NCBI GenBank assembly: GCA_005223185.1
Contig: NJBN01000008.1
Coordinates: forward strand, 62,001 to 126,000
Length of the DNA stretch: 64,000 nt
Reading direction: 5' to 3'
DNA from: a candidate division LCP-89 bacterium B3_LCP
GTDB taxonomy: Bacteria; Electryoneota; B3-LCP
The number at the start of each line of letters is the position of its first letter. Positions within the stretch are counted from its first letter, which is position 1. Both the position numbers and the translations under genes were made by a program. The notes under the pieces are model-generated. The model saw only the letters and a program-made list of their open reading frames with translations, was not told where the DNA came from and did not search any database. Positions 35,699 to 44,514 of this stretch are shown here, one piece after another.

Positions 35699-38600
35699 AT
35701 GAGAAAAGTAGCACTAATTCTTATATGCACAGCGAGTTTGATGTGTACATTATTTGTCGATGTATTAAGGTCGAGCACGTGGGGTACAGATCCAAGTTGG
35801 ATATCAAGTGATGATGCATTCACGATGAGTATCGCTTTAGGCGACATCGATTGCGATGGAGATTTGGATTTAGTGGCGGGTAACTATAAATACCCTTATA
35901 GCTGGTTAGGCAGCGATGCATCTGATATCGATTCAGCCAATATAGGTGGTGCATTAGTTGCTTATGAATACGATAACGGGAGTCTTACGAGCAATGATCC
36001 AACCACCTATTTTTCCTACATGTGTGTCGAATGTATCGACCTGGGCGACTATGATGGTGATGGTGACTTAGACGTTGCAGTTGGTACTATTGTGGGCAAG
36101 GGCAAAGATGGTGGTGTCAGAATTTATGAGAACATGTATTACCAGGGTATATCCTGGGACAGTCTGTACTATGGCGATCCTGTATTCACATCCGATAACT
36201 CGTATGATTGTGCTTGTGTGCGCTGGGTGGACTACGATTGTGATGGAGAGTTAGAATTAGCCGCTCTGGAAGTTAATGGGATGCTATATCTATATGACAG
36301 AAATGAACAGGATTGGGGTGAAAATGACCCAATCAGAATAGCTGAATACCCAGAATTCAGTGATGGGTCAGACCCAGGTGACCCTGAACCTCATCCGTTC
36401 GAGAGTTTTCCTATTCCTGGTACAACGATGGAATTTGGGGACATAGATGAAGATGGTTACCCTGATATGTTTGTAAACATGCAAGCAGGAGATAAAGACT
36501 TGGGAGGGAGTCAATGGGAGACTACGCCTTATATCTTCATCAACAAAGGAAGTTCTCCCTACTATTCTGTGAACGAATACTACCGTAATATTAAAAACGT
36601 TACAGATAAGGGGAGAGAAACAATCTCATGTGCCAGCTTCGGCTGGTGGTGGGAAGATCCGAAAGAGGAGCCAGTTTTTGCCCTGGCAATAGCAGGCAGA
36701 ACTCACATTCTCCCGGATGTGCCTGGATGGCCGTTAAACGAACAAAGGAAAGATAGAGACCCGAGAGGTGTAAATATCTACACTGTATCAAGCCACCCAA
36801 ATGAAGAACTAGATGATGAATGGGCCAGCAAATTTAACTATATTAATGATAATGAATGGCCACAATACTATACGGATATCATTTGGAGTAACATCGATGA
36901 CGATGATGAATGTAGTTCTAATAACCTGATGCTCAGTTCCTACGCCAACGCAGGCACAGATGGCCAGGGGGATTTAGACTGGGTGAGAGGATATGAGCAT
37001 CTCTTTATCGATCCCGCAACAACACCTTCTAACGACCAACTACCAGATTGGAAAAGTCTAACCACTGACCTCAGTACATGCTTGGCTGTTGGTGATTTAA
37101 GCGACGGAACCTCTCAAACCTATAGCGACACATTTGACGTGTCGGGTTTCAGCTCAAGAGGTTGGTTACACCCGTATCACAGACCGATCTGCTCAATAGA
37201 TAGCATCAAACAGCTTGTAAGTAGTACCTGGAGTGTTGTATCTGCATCTAATTACTGCTATGACCTGCAAGAAGCGTGGATTTCAATAGATGCAGATAGC
37301 GTCAGTTCAGCATCGAAGATTGCTATTCACTATACTTGCCACACGTACGTCGATCTCATCATCGGCAATGACGGAGAAAACGTAGCCTTCATTCACGATG
37401 TCGACCTCTTATCGTACAGTGAACCAACTTTATCAGTAACCGAACCCGATGATCGTTACACCTATGGCTGGGATTATAACGCTTCCGAAGAGTATGCCAT
37501 GGACGAAACGAACCCATTAGGAGTGACCTTCTCCCGCTGGGGACCGCCAGATGACGTTGATGCTATCCTCGATGATAACAAGAACATAGGTTTAACTGGC
37601 ATACACGTCGATTGGGGGGGAAGGGAAACTCTACAAGGTCATTTCTACTGGGATTACACCGATAGGAAGTTAGACTATGTTCATGATGCTGCAACGAGTA
37701 GAAATCTGAAGGCATTCGTAAGCGCCTTCGATCCAGCACCGCTCTGGACAAAGGGAGATTACGATCATGATCCAGGTGGCACATGGGAGGATGAGAAAAA
37801 GCGAGTAGCAGACGAACGGATTCACACTCAATACGTGCGTGCCCTGGTTAACCGGTACAGACCGGACGGTGTTTACGATCAGTGTACCGGTGGATCCTGG
37901 GGAGACTGGGGAGTTAAAATCTTCCAGTTTGAGAATGAACCCGACCATCACCCTTGGGAGTACAGTTGGAAGGGATACAAAGGTGACATGCCCAGTTCAG
38001 ATGATCCCAGAGTTCAAGCCATAGCGTATAAACTATTCTGGGAATATCAAATGGTAAACAATATCTCATACGATGCGTATGATGAAGTACATAACCTGAT
38101 GACTGTCTCGCCTAACTGGGGAACTCATCACCCGTCTCATTTTGACGATAGAATCAGTCCTACTGCTGTCTATCACGGAGTTCCACCGATACCCTATCTG
38201 AATGCCATAAACGCGGTTGGCTATCTGGACGGCGATAGCCTAAATTGTGATAGCGCGCTGGTAAAATACGTGGACTTCATAGCTCAGCAGTTCTATTGTG
38301 CTAAAAACTGGGCTCCTGATTTCGCAGACCCATTTGCGTATGAATGTGTGGATAACGACCCGGATTACATGCTGGGTAACGAGCATCTTGTCTGGGGATA
38401 CTACAATAACCTGACTCCCACACAGCGCATGCTCGAAATATACATTTACGGTGATACTACAGGTCAGCATACAGAATGGAATCCACTTTACCAGGATCAG
38501 ATAGAGGAACAAAACGAGCACCCCTTCCTCTTGATGGAATGGAACTTCGGTTTCTTAGAACAGAAGCTGGAATGGTCAGCTTCGCTGATTGCCGAAATTT

Positions 38601-40468
38601 TCTCCATAGACGTCTTTCCGGGATGCGAAGCCAGGGACCACTACCTGATACAGTACTGCGCGCCCGGCTGGGAAGAATGGACTGAATGGGAACCCGCTGC
38701 CCGCACCATGGACACCATGTCCAAGCTGCTGACGGGCAAGCGGATTAAGAGCTATACTTACCAAAGCACCCCACCTGAGAGCGATGACCTGGTGGCCATT
38801 ACCTACGTGGACCGCGATACTTCGACGCATCTGGTAGATATTATCAGGACATACGAGGATCCCAAGACCTCCGCTACCGACTTTGTGCTGGATAACCAGG
38901 ACCTGGATACCTACGACCGCCTCCTGGTTTACGACATAACCGGCGGCTTTATGGACCGGGGCGTGGTGGATACCGGTAGCGATATGGCGGTTGAATTTGC
39001 CGCCAACGAACTACGGGAGGACTGGTTACTCTTAGTAGATGAAGGCGCTGCTGATTCTGCTGGCGCGGATGAATACGCCCAGGGCATCCAATTAGAGCGC
39101 GGGTGGAACCTGATATCCTGGTACTTAGTGCCGTCTGATACGACGGGTGGTGATTTATGCTTTGAGGATCTCTTTGGTGATACCGCCGGGATTACCTGGT
39201 TCGATAACGACCAGACGGATATTACCGATAAGGTTGGGAAATATGATATGAGACCACAATGGTACTACTACCCTCAAAACGGTTATGGCTACGAAGTAGG
39301 GACTCGTTGGGAATGGGATCTGAAACAGTCCTACCCCATCTACATGGAAAGTCCTGCACACCATTGGGTGTTTGAGGATCAGGACCTTTTCGAACCCGAT
39401 AGCGCTGATTTCACTCCCCATGACGCCTGGGATGATTACACTCAGGTCGGACTGCAGAATCCCGCACAGCCCACGCACTGGTACTTCATAGCGTACGCTT
39501 CCAGGAAACAGATCGATATCGAAGGGAGCAATACCTTATCCTGGCTCTTTGCTTATGAAAATAATCAATTAAGCATAATCAAAGATGATGAAGGAAATTG
39601 GTATATCGAAGACAACCATGCATCGAAACTGAAGTACTTGACACCTGGGAAAGGCTACTATCTTGGTTTTGGGGATGATGAAGAGGTGGAAAACTGTCCC
39701 TGGTTCAGTGATGAGGGCTCAGTACCAGCCAGCCTTCCTATCGATCCCAAAACGACCCTCAGCATCACTAGCTCCGCTTCCCATTTCCAGTTTATAGAGA
39801 AGACTCACTGGTGGTATCCCATTCAGATTGATACCATTGCAGTGGATGGGGAAAGTCCGGTGGAAGGCGATGAGATCGCCGTATTCGACGGGAATCTGTG
39901 CGTGGGCGCCGTGGTTTTCGATGGCGAATATCCCATATCCATGGCAGCTTGGATGGATGACGTCGTTACACCGGATGAAACTGACGGTTACTATCCCAGC
40001 AACGATATGACCTTCATCTGGTTCGACGTATCTGAAAACCAGGAGCTCACCTTCAATGCTCCGCCGGAAATTTACGGAGCTCAGCCCGAAATTGATCCTT
40101 TGTATCCGAGTCATTCCGGTTTCGGCGTCGGTTTCTGTGCCGTACGCAGTCTTGTTGATGGAGTGAATTCTGTCCTGCAGCTTCCCACGGTGTACAAATT
40201 AGGTCAAAACTATCCCAATCCTTTCAATGCTCAGACGGTGATTCCGCTGGAACTGCCCCAGAGATCACATCTTAAAATTGAGCTTTTCAACATTATGGGG
40301 CAGAATTTAGGCGTCATCTATGAAGGTGTTGAAGAGGCAGGTTGGGCAAAGGTCAGGTACAATTCCAGATACCTGCCGTCCGGCGTTTACCTCTATCTCA
40401 TCACGGCTGAAGGCTTGGAACGAGGAGGAAAATTCCAGGATGTTGGTAAGATGGTGCTGGTAAAATAA
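35699..40468 (+). CDS. Large secreted glycoside-hydrolase-like protein with FG-GAP repeats and sorting domain
   Basis: 1589 residues from ATG 35699 with GGAGG upstream; the frame opens earlier at 35657, just after a terminator, and is rejected. Signal peptide 1 to about 22. FG-GAP/VCBS repeats with calcium-type loops (GDIDCDGDLDLV, GDYDGDGDLDVA) fill about 35-210. A TIM-barrel-like region (about 610-1060) has a putative acid/base Glu in FENEPD near 745 and a nucleophile candidate in LMEWNFG near 946, as in clan A glycosidases. Later come a GWNLISWYLVP module and a C-terminal sorting domain with NYPNPFNAQTVIP. It probably degrades a polysaccharide outside the cell. The substrate and exact GH family are not readable. 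Confidence 0.8.
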   Translation: MRKVALILICTASLMCTLFVDVLRSSTWGTDPSWISSDDAFTMSIALGDIDCDGDLDLVAGNYKYPYSWLGSDASDIDSANIGGALVAYEYDNGSLTSNDPTTYFSYMCVECIDLGDYDGDGDLDVAVGTIVGKGKDGGVRIYENMYYQGISWDSLYYGDPVFTSDNSYDCACVRWVDYDCDGELELAALEVNGMLYLYDRNEQDWGENDPIRIAEYPEFSDGSDPGDPEPHPFESFPIPGTTMEFGDIDEDGYPDMFVNMQAGDKDLGGSQWETTPYIFINKGSSPYYSVNEYYRNIKNVTDKGRETISCASFGWWWEDPKEEPVFALAIAGRTHILPDVPGWPLNEQRKDRDPRGVNIYTVSSHPNEELDDEWASKFNYINDNEWPQYYTDIIWSNIDDDDECSSNNLMLSSYANAGTDGQGDLDWVRGYEHLFIDPATTPSNDQLPDWKSLTTDLSTCLAVGDLSDGTSQTYSDTFDVSGFSSRGWLHPYHRPICSIDSIKQLVSSTWSVVSASNYCYDLQEAWISIDADSVSSASKIAIHYTCHTYVDLIIGNDGENVAFIHDVDLLSYSEPTLSVTEPDDRYTYGWDYNASEEYAMDETNPLGVTFSRWGPPDDVDAILDDNKNIGLTGIHVDWGGRETLQGHFYWDYTDRKLDYVHDAATSRNLKAFVSAFDPAPLWTKGDYDHDPGGTWEDEKKRVADERIHTQYVRALVNRYRPDGVYDQCTGGSWGDWGVKIFQFENEPDHHPWEYSWKGYKGDMPSSDDPRVQAIAYKLFWEYQMVNNISYDAYDEVHNLMTVSPNWGTHHPSHFDDRISPTAVYHGVPPIPYLNAINAVGYLDGDSLNCDSALVKYVDFIAQQFYCAKNWAPDFADPFAYECVDNDPDYMLGNEHLVWGYYNNLTPTQRMLEIYIYGDTTGQHTEWNPLYQDQIEEQNEHPFLLMEWNFGFLEQKLEWSASLIAEIFSIDVFPGCEARDHYLIQYCAPGWEEWTEWEPAARTMDTMSKLLTGKRIKSYTYQSTPPESDDLVAITYVDRDTSTHLVDIIRTYEDPKTSATDFVLDNQDLDTYDRLLVYDITGGFMDRGVVDTGSDMAVEFAANELREDWLLLVDEGAADSAGADEYAQGIQLERGWNLISWYLVPSDTTGGDLCFEDLFGDTAGITWFDNDQTDITDKVGKYDMRPQWYYYPQNGYGYEVGTRWEWDLKQSYPIYMESPAHHWVFEDQDLFEPDSADFTPHDAWDDYTQVGLQNPAQPTHWYFIAYASRKQIDIEGSNTLSWLFAYENNQLSIIKDDEGNWYIEDNHASKLKYLTPGKGYYLGFGDDEEVENCPWFSDEGSVPASLPIDPKTTLSITSSASHFQFIEKTHWWYPIQIDTIAVDGESPVEGDEIAVFDGNLCVGAVVFDGEYPISMAAWMDDVVTPDETDGYYPSNDMTFIWFDVSENQELTFNAPPEIYGAQPEIDPLYPSHSGFGVGFCAVRSLVDGVNSVLQLPTVYKLGQNYPNPFNAQTVIPLELPQRSHLKIELFNIMGQNLGVIYEGVEEAGWAKVRYNSRYLPSGVYLYLITAEGLERGGKFQDVGKMVLVK

Positions 40469-40563
40469 ACTAAAACCGTGGGGCGGGGGAAACACCCCCG
40501 CCCTACGATTATGAACTTATGGGTCTTTACCTTTAAAAATCGTTCTACAAAAAATAATTTCTC

Positions 40564-40592
40564 TTGACTTTCGTGATTTGAGAGCTTATATT
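40564..40592 (+). promoter_or_regulatory. Promoter of the FG-GAP protein gene
   Basis: TTGACT, 17-bp spacer, TATATT, 29 bases before the ATG at 40622. Confidence 0.75.
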
Positions 40593-40621
40593 TAAGTTAG
40601 GGAGAAATCAGGAGGTTAATC

Positions 40622-42658
40622 ATGAAGTACACAATCATATTTCTACTACTCCCGCTTGTTGCGTTTGCACAGGAATTTGAATTCCAGCAGGAGTTGGACA
40701 CAATTCCTATCGAGATTGATGGATACCAACTACCCTATCCCTGGCTGGGTGGGTTTGCACTAACTAATCCAGCACTTGTCGATATAGACGCTGATGGTTT
40801 GTATGAAATGGTTATGTCCAATAACAAAGGTGGACTATATTATTTGGAAAACGACGGAACTCCGCAAGTACCGGATTTCTATATCGAAGAAGAGGAGTGG
40901 CAGGGAATTGACCTGAATATGGGATTATTTCCATTTTTCTGTGATATTGACGCAGACAGCGATCTGGATTTAATTTTAGAAACTGTTAGTCTCCCTATAT
41001 ATATCTATGAAAATGTGGGGACGATTTATGATCCCGTCTTTGAATTGCTGGAAGATATGGTGGAGGATACAAGTGGGACTCCCATCGAAGGTACATTCGG
41101 AGATCTTGTGGACATAGACGGAGATGGTGATTATGACTTCTTCACGGGGAATTGGTATTCATGTACAATTAGCTTTTATGAAAATGTCGGTGATTCCAGC
41201 AGTTATGCCTTTGCCCTGGTTACTACAAATTTTCAGGGTATCAGCACTAACGGTTATAAGAATTACCTTGAATTCTGCGATATCGACGCCGATGGGGACT
41301 GGGATCTTTACATAGGTACTGACGAAGGGTACATCTATTATTTCCGTAACGACAGCGTGCTGCCGGATTATACATTCACCTGTTTATCCACGAATTATTT
41401 GGGTGAAGATGTTGGAGATGATGCAAATCCTGAATTTTGTGACATAGATGCAGATGGAGATTTCGACCTCTTCGTTGGCAAAGGGAACGAATACGATCAC
41501 AATGACAATGGTGATATGCAGTTCTGGCGCAATGAAGGTACTATGGAAGTAAGCAATTTCGTGCAAGAAAACCAGATGTATTTGACCTTTGATATAGCCG
41601 GTGCTGATGAGCCGGATTTTGTAGATTATAATTACGATAGTGACATGGATCTGTACGTTCTCTATAAATATATAGCGTTGCTTAGCAATGTTGGTAATGC
41701 TGAGGATCCGTCCTTCCAGGTGGTTGACCTCGAAATGGTTGGCTCTGGCTTTTTAGCTTCAAGTAATGACTACGGCGATCTAAACGATGATGGTGATGAG
41801 GATATGGTGGTAGCAGGCGGCTGGTCAGGTATAGTTGGGTTCTGGGAATGCGATGGCGACACGAGTCTGCCGGGCTTTACAGAGCAGACATCAATTGATG
41901 TAGGTTGTTTGTTAGGTTCTCCAGCTCTTGGTGACCTGGATGCGGACGGTGACCTGGATATGATTCTTTCAGCGACCAATTGGTCAAGTTTTTGGAATTT
42001 TTATTACGAAAATCAGGGCACGCCCGAACATTTCAACTACGTTCTAATTGATTCGAATTTCCAGGGGATATATATAGATGAGGGTGCTGTGCCCAGTCTG
42101 GTTGACTTCGATTTCGACGGGGACCTCGACTTAATGCTCGGCGGAATAGGGTATTCGGCTGTGAATTATATTTGGTACTATGAAAACCAGGGAACGCCTG
42201 AGGTACCGGATATGGTTTTAGTATCGCAAGACCTGTTGGGATTGGGCGAAATTAATACCGGTTATGGAGTAGAGTTTGTGGACATCGATAACGATATGGA
42301 TTTCGACGTGTTCGCAGGAACTGAGGCAGGCGGTATAAAATTCTACCGCAACATTACAGAACACGCAGAAGTCGGTCCTAAGCGGCCTATAGGTCCGCCG
42401 AAATACAGCATAGATTCTGATTTAACACACAATCCTCAACAATCCTTGTTTACTTTCACCTTACCCAGCCCGCAAAATGTTACACTGGCGGTGTACAACC
42501 TCCTGGGTCGTAAGATAACCACTATCGTAAGTGGCAGCCAGCCGGCTGGCACGCACTCCTTCCTCTGGAATCCATCATCGCAAGCGTCGGGGGTGTATAT
42601 TATCCGCCTTGAGACCGCGCAGGAAGCAGTAGCTAAAAGGGTTATGGTGGTGAGGTGA
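40622..42658 (+). CDS. Secreted FG-GAP/VCBS repeat protein with sorting domain
   Basis: 678 residues from ATG with AGGAGG six bases upstream. The short signal peptide MKYTIIFLLLPLVAFA is followed by about nine repeats with DIDADGD-type calcium loops and YENxGT connectors, predicted to form a beta-propeller. The C-terminal 80 residues (LFTFTLPSPQNVTLAVYNLLGRK to VYIIRLE) are a sorting domain that lacks the classic NPFNP box. It lacks an obvious catalytic site, so binding or adhesion is more likely. It shares its repeat type with the large hydrolase-like protein upstream. Confidence 0.88.
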   Translation: MKYTIIFLLLPLVAFAQEFEFQQELDTIPIEIDGYQLPYPWLGGFALTNPALVDIDADGLYEMVMSNNKGGLYYLENDGTPQVPDFYIEEEEWQGIDLNMGLFPFFCDIDADSDLDLILETVSLPIYIYENVGTIYDPVFELLEDMVEDTSGTPIEGTFGDLVDIDGDGDYDFFTGNWYSCTISFYENVGDSSSYAFALVTTNFQGISTNGYKNYLEFCDIDADGDWDLYIGTDEGYIYYFRNDSVLPDYTFTCLSTNYLGEDVGDDANPEFCDIDADGDFDLFVGKGNEYDHNDNGDMQFWRNEGTMEVSNFVQENQMYLTFDIAGADEPDFVDYNYDSDMDLYVLYKYIALLSNVGNAEDPSFQVVDLEMVGSGFLASSNDYGDLNDDGDEDMVVAGGWSGIVGFWECDGDTSLPGFTEQTSIDVGCLLGSPALGDLDADGDLDMILSATNWSSFWNFYYENQGTPEHFNYVLIDSNFQGIYIDEGAVPSLVDFDFDGDLDLMLGGIGYSAVNYIWYYENQGTPEVPDMVLVSQDLLGLGEINTGYGVEFVDIDNDMDFDVFAGTEAGGIKFYRNITEHAEVGPKRPIGPPKYSIDSDLTHNPQQSLFTFTLPSPQNVTLAVYNLLGRKITTIVSGSQPAGTHSFLWNPSSQASGVYIIRLETAQEAVAKRVMVVR

Positions 42659-42744
42659 AGTTTAATATCTAGAAGTTAATCTGTGCAAAGAAAGTCATAG
42701 GCAAATTAAGTATTATTAATCATTGTAAGCCTTGATGAGGCAAT

Positions 42745-43089
42745 ATGAAGAAATTAGCATTGCCAGTCATTGCTGTATCGCTTTTCGTCATTCTCTTATT
42801 TGGATTTTGTGGAATTTGCACAGCAGCTCAATATGATGCCATCGTTGTCAACGATACAACTGGCGTTGGTATTGATTCTGTTCAGGTAAGTTGGACATTC
42901 CCTGATACTACTTCATTCCTCACTTATACGGACACTAACGGAAAGACAAGTGTGAACTACAACGGCTCTTCTGGAAACACCACTGTCTCCGTTTTCAAAT
43001 CCGGCTATCACCCTGTACACCCAGCATCGGGAACAATAAACGCGACTACAAGTCAATATCGATACCTGTTTACGATGTTACCGAATTAA
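42745..43089 (+). CDS. Small secreted protein with a carboxypeptidase-regulatory-like fold
   Basis: 114 residues with GAGG upstream. An N-terminal hydrophobic segment and signal peptide (LFVILLFGFCGICTA) precede one beta-sandwich of about 85 residues. The pattern VVNDTTGVGIDSVQVSW...TDTNGKTSVNYN...VSVFKSGYHP is that of CarboxypepD_reg-like or PEGA-type modules in FCB secreted proteins. No sorting domain follows. It is the last island gene, ends in a strong terminator, and its function is unknown. Confidence 0.75.
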   Translation: MKKLALPVIAVSLFVILLFGFCGICTAAQYDAIVVNDTTGVGIDSVQVSWTFPDTTSFLTYTDTNGKTSVNYNGSSGNTTVSVFKSGYHPVHPASGTINATTSQYRYLFTMLPN

Positions 43090-43114
43090 TTTGAATATCG
43101 GAATTAAGATGCAG

Positions 43115-43145
43115 AAAAGAGCTCAGTTTGCTGAGCTCTTTTTCT
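43115..43145 (+). terminator. Intrinsic terminator
   Basis: AAAAGAGCTCAG pairs with CTGAGCTCTTTT around TTTG; T-rich sequence follows. It ends the transcript of the small secreted protein gene. Confidence 0.9.
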
Positions 43146-43301
43146 ATAAAAAACAACGTCATTTAAGATAGAAATAACTTAGATCGAAGCCCTATAAATC
43201 TTATATAGAATTTGTTTTATGGGGTTAATTCCTCAATCGGTTTTCCGTCCAGACCAGCGTCCATAGCTATTTCCTTGCACCGTTTGGCAAGGGTTGAGTC
43301 A

Positions 43302-43421
43302 AATCACGTTGTGCTAAGTTCGATTTCCGTCACCGAGCGGTATCTACACGCGATTCCCGATGATCTTCGGGAAGCAGCTGAGATTCTATCAAAAAAGGCG
43401 AAAATTACGGTTGCTATGTAG
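43302..43421 (+). pseudogene. C-terminal remnant of a tyrosine recombinase (integrase)
   Basis: The last 39 codons read NHVVLSSISVTERYLH, then IPDDLREAAEIL, and stop at TAG. SSISVTERYLH matches the box II region of tyrosine recombinases, where the Tyr is the nucleophile. The preceding His of the usual LGH box is retained only in altered form. No upstream catalytic Arg region exists, so the rest of the gene is gone. It ends 66 bases from the tRNA gene, where an island integrase is expected. Confidence 0.65.
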
Positions 43422-43435
43422 CAAATCATGTAGCA
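43416..43435 (+). repeat. Paired ATGTAGCA repeat near the right island end
   Basis: ATGTAGCA, AATC, ATGTAGCA, overlapping the stop codon of the integrase remnant. Counterpart of 34720-34739. Confidence 0.55.
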
Positions 43436-43486
43436 CAGCGAATTCTTAAATTGGCAGCATCCCACTTATTTTCAATAGAATCACTG

Positions 43487-43560
43487 TACCCCTGAGACGA
43501 TTCGAACGTCCGACCCGCGGTTTAGGAAACCGCTGCTCTATCCAACTGAGCTACAGGGGC
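43487..43560 (-). tRNA. tRNA-Arg (anticodon CCT)
   Basis: Cloverleaf on the minus strand: acceptor GCCCCTG with CAGGGGT (first pair G-U), D-arm AGCTCAGTTGGATAGAGC, anticodon loop TTCCTAA on a GCGGT/ACCGC stem, T loop TTCGAAT. CCA is not encoded. It decodes AGG. Its 3' half is duplicated at 34615-34653. Confidence 0.95.
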
Positions 43561-43667
43561 GATTAACAAAAAGAATGTAACGTCAAATGCCCCTTAAATC
43601 CAGTATTTTTTTGAAATTCTCTGAATAGTTCTGCGTGCCACCTATCCGCTGACTCACTGTCCGTAAG

Positions 43668-43806
43668 GACCACCAAGTGGAAGTAAATTTAATCGCCGAG
43701 TGCGGTGACTCGGCTACACTGGTGATGAAACCCAACCCTGAAGGATCGGGCACCTACCATTGGGTGCGTGCCATAGGCATTCCTAGGGAGCAACACTTGG
43801 TGTAAC
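43668..43806. repeat. Branched palindrome beside the tRNA gene
   Basis: The outer arms CACCAAGTG and CACTTGGTG enclose a GCCGAGT...ACTCGGC hairpin and CCCAACC/GGGTGC type arms. The form resembles the other multi-hairpin repeats, but the sequence differs. Confidence 0.6.
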
Positions 43807-43832
43807 AATTCCCAATTCTACATTCAATATTC

Positions 43833-44249
43833 TTACAACTCCCCAAAATACCCTTCAATCCTTTTCCTGATCTCATCCCGCACGCGTTCAAATACCGCCA
43901 GCTTTTCCGCATCGGTTCCTGTGGCTGAGGCAGGATCATCGAAGGACCAGTGCAGACGTTCCCCTCGGGTGGGGATATACGGACAGTTTTCCTTAGCATT
44001 TTCGCACACAGTGATAACTATGTCGAACTCCTTCTCACCGAAACTCCCCACTGTTTTCGATTCGTGATGGGAAATATCAATGCCAATACGCTTCATGGCT
44101 TCTATTGCTGGAATGCGCACCTGTGTCTTCTCCGTTCCAGCAGAAAAAGCCTGAAAACCATCGCCATACAGGTGATTCAAGAGACCTTCTGCCATCTGGC
44201 TTCTGGCTGAATTATGAGTACACACGAAAAGGACGGTTTTGGGGATCAA
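43833..44249 (-). CDS. arsC: Arsenate reductase, thioredoxin-coupled (low-molecular-weight phosphatase fold)
   Basis: 138 residues from a TTG behind AAAGGAAG. Reduces arsenate to arsenite. The P-loop CTHNSARSQ holds the nucleophilic Cys, and the two redox cysteines are in VCENAKENCP, as in the Bacillus/Staphylococcus type. SFDDPASATGT near 102 carries the general acid Asp. No ars transporter or ArsR gene is adjacent, so it is an isolated gene next to the island. Confidence 0.93.
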   Translation of the reverse strand: MIPKTVLFVCTHNSARSQMAEGLLNHLYGDGFQAFSAGTEKTQVRIPAIEAMKRIGIDISHHESKTVGSFGEKEFDIVITVCENAKENCPYIPTRGERLHWSFDDPASATGTDAEKLAVFERVRDEIRKRIEGYFGEL

Positions 44250-44514
44250 ATCAGCTTCCTTTACTTATACACAATCTTGGGGATATGTAGAAGCATCAGT
44301 AAGAGGGGGACATTCTAACAAAAACATGACCTATCAACAAAACCACCTGTCCTCCGGCTGTGACGCTTCCAAAAAGGTTTGATGGTCGGTTTTTTAATGT
44401 AAATGATATTTTAGTGAAAACTCTAAAAAGTGTGGGGATCTAGTGCTCAAAGTGGGCGAACAATAGCTTTTTTATGAAGAAGGAAAAGAGGGAGTTTCTT
44501 TTTAAAATCCAACT
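44250..44514. other. Gene-free spacer
   Basis: No credible gene, promoter consensus or repeat family member was seen here, apart from the arsC leader at its left end. Confidence 0.5.

Larger units (their letters stand above)
34615..43523. mobile_element. Degenerate tRNA-Arg-associated genomic island
   Basis: A 39-bp direct repeat, identical except for one base, bounds 8.9 kb. The right copy is the 3' half of the intact tRNA-Arg(CCT) and the left copy is an isolated fragment. The last codons of a tyrosine recombinase, with its catalytic Tyr, lie next to the tRNA. ATGTARCA pairs near both ends look like recombinase arm sites. Cargo: a candidate structured RNA and three secreted proteins. Because the integrase is a remnant, the element is probably immobile. 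Confidence 0.7.

Noticed and set aside
43225-43312. Short minus-strand frame containing LAKRCKEIAMDAGLDGKPIE
   Set aside because: It looks protein-like but is only 28 codons, is preceded at once by a stop and has no recognised relative; possibly a decayed island gene.
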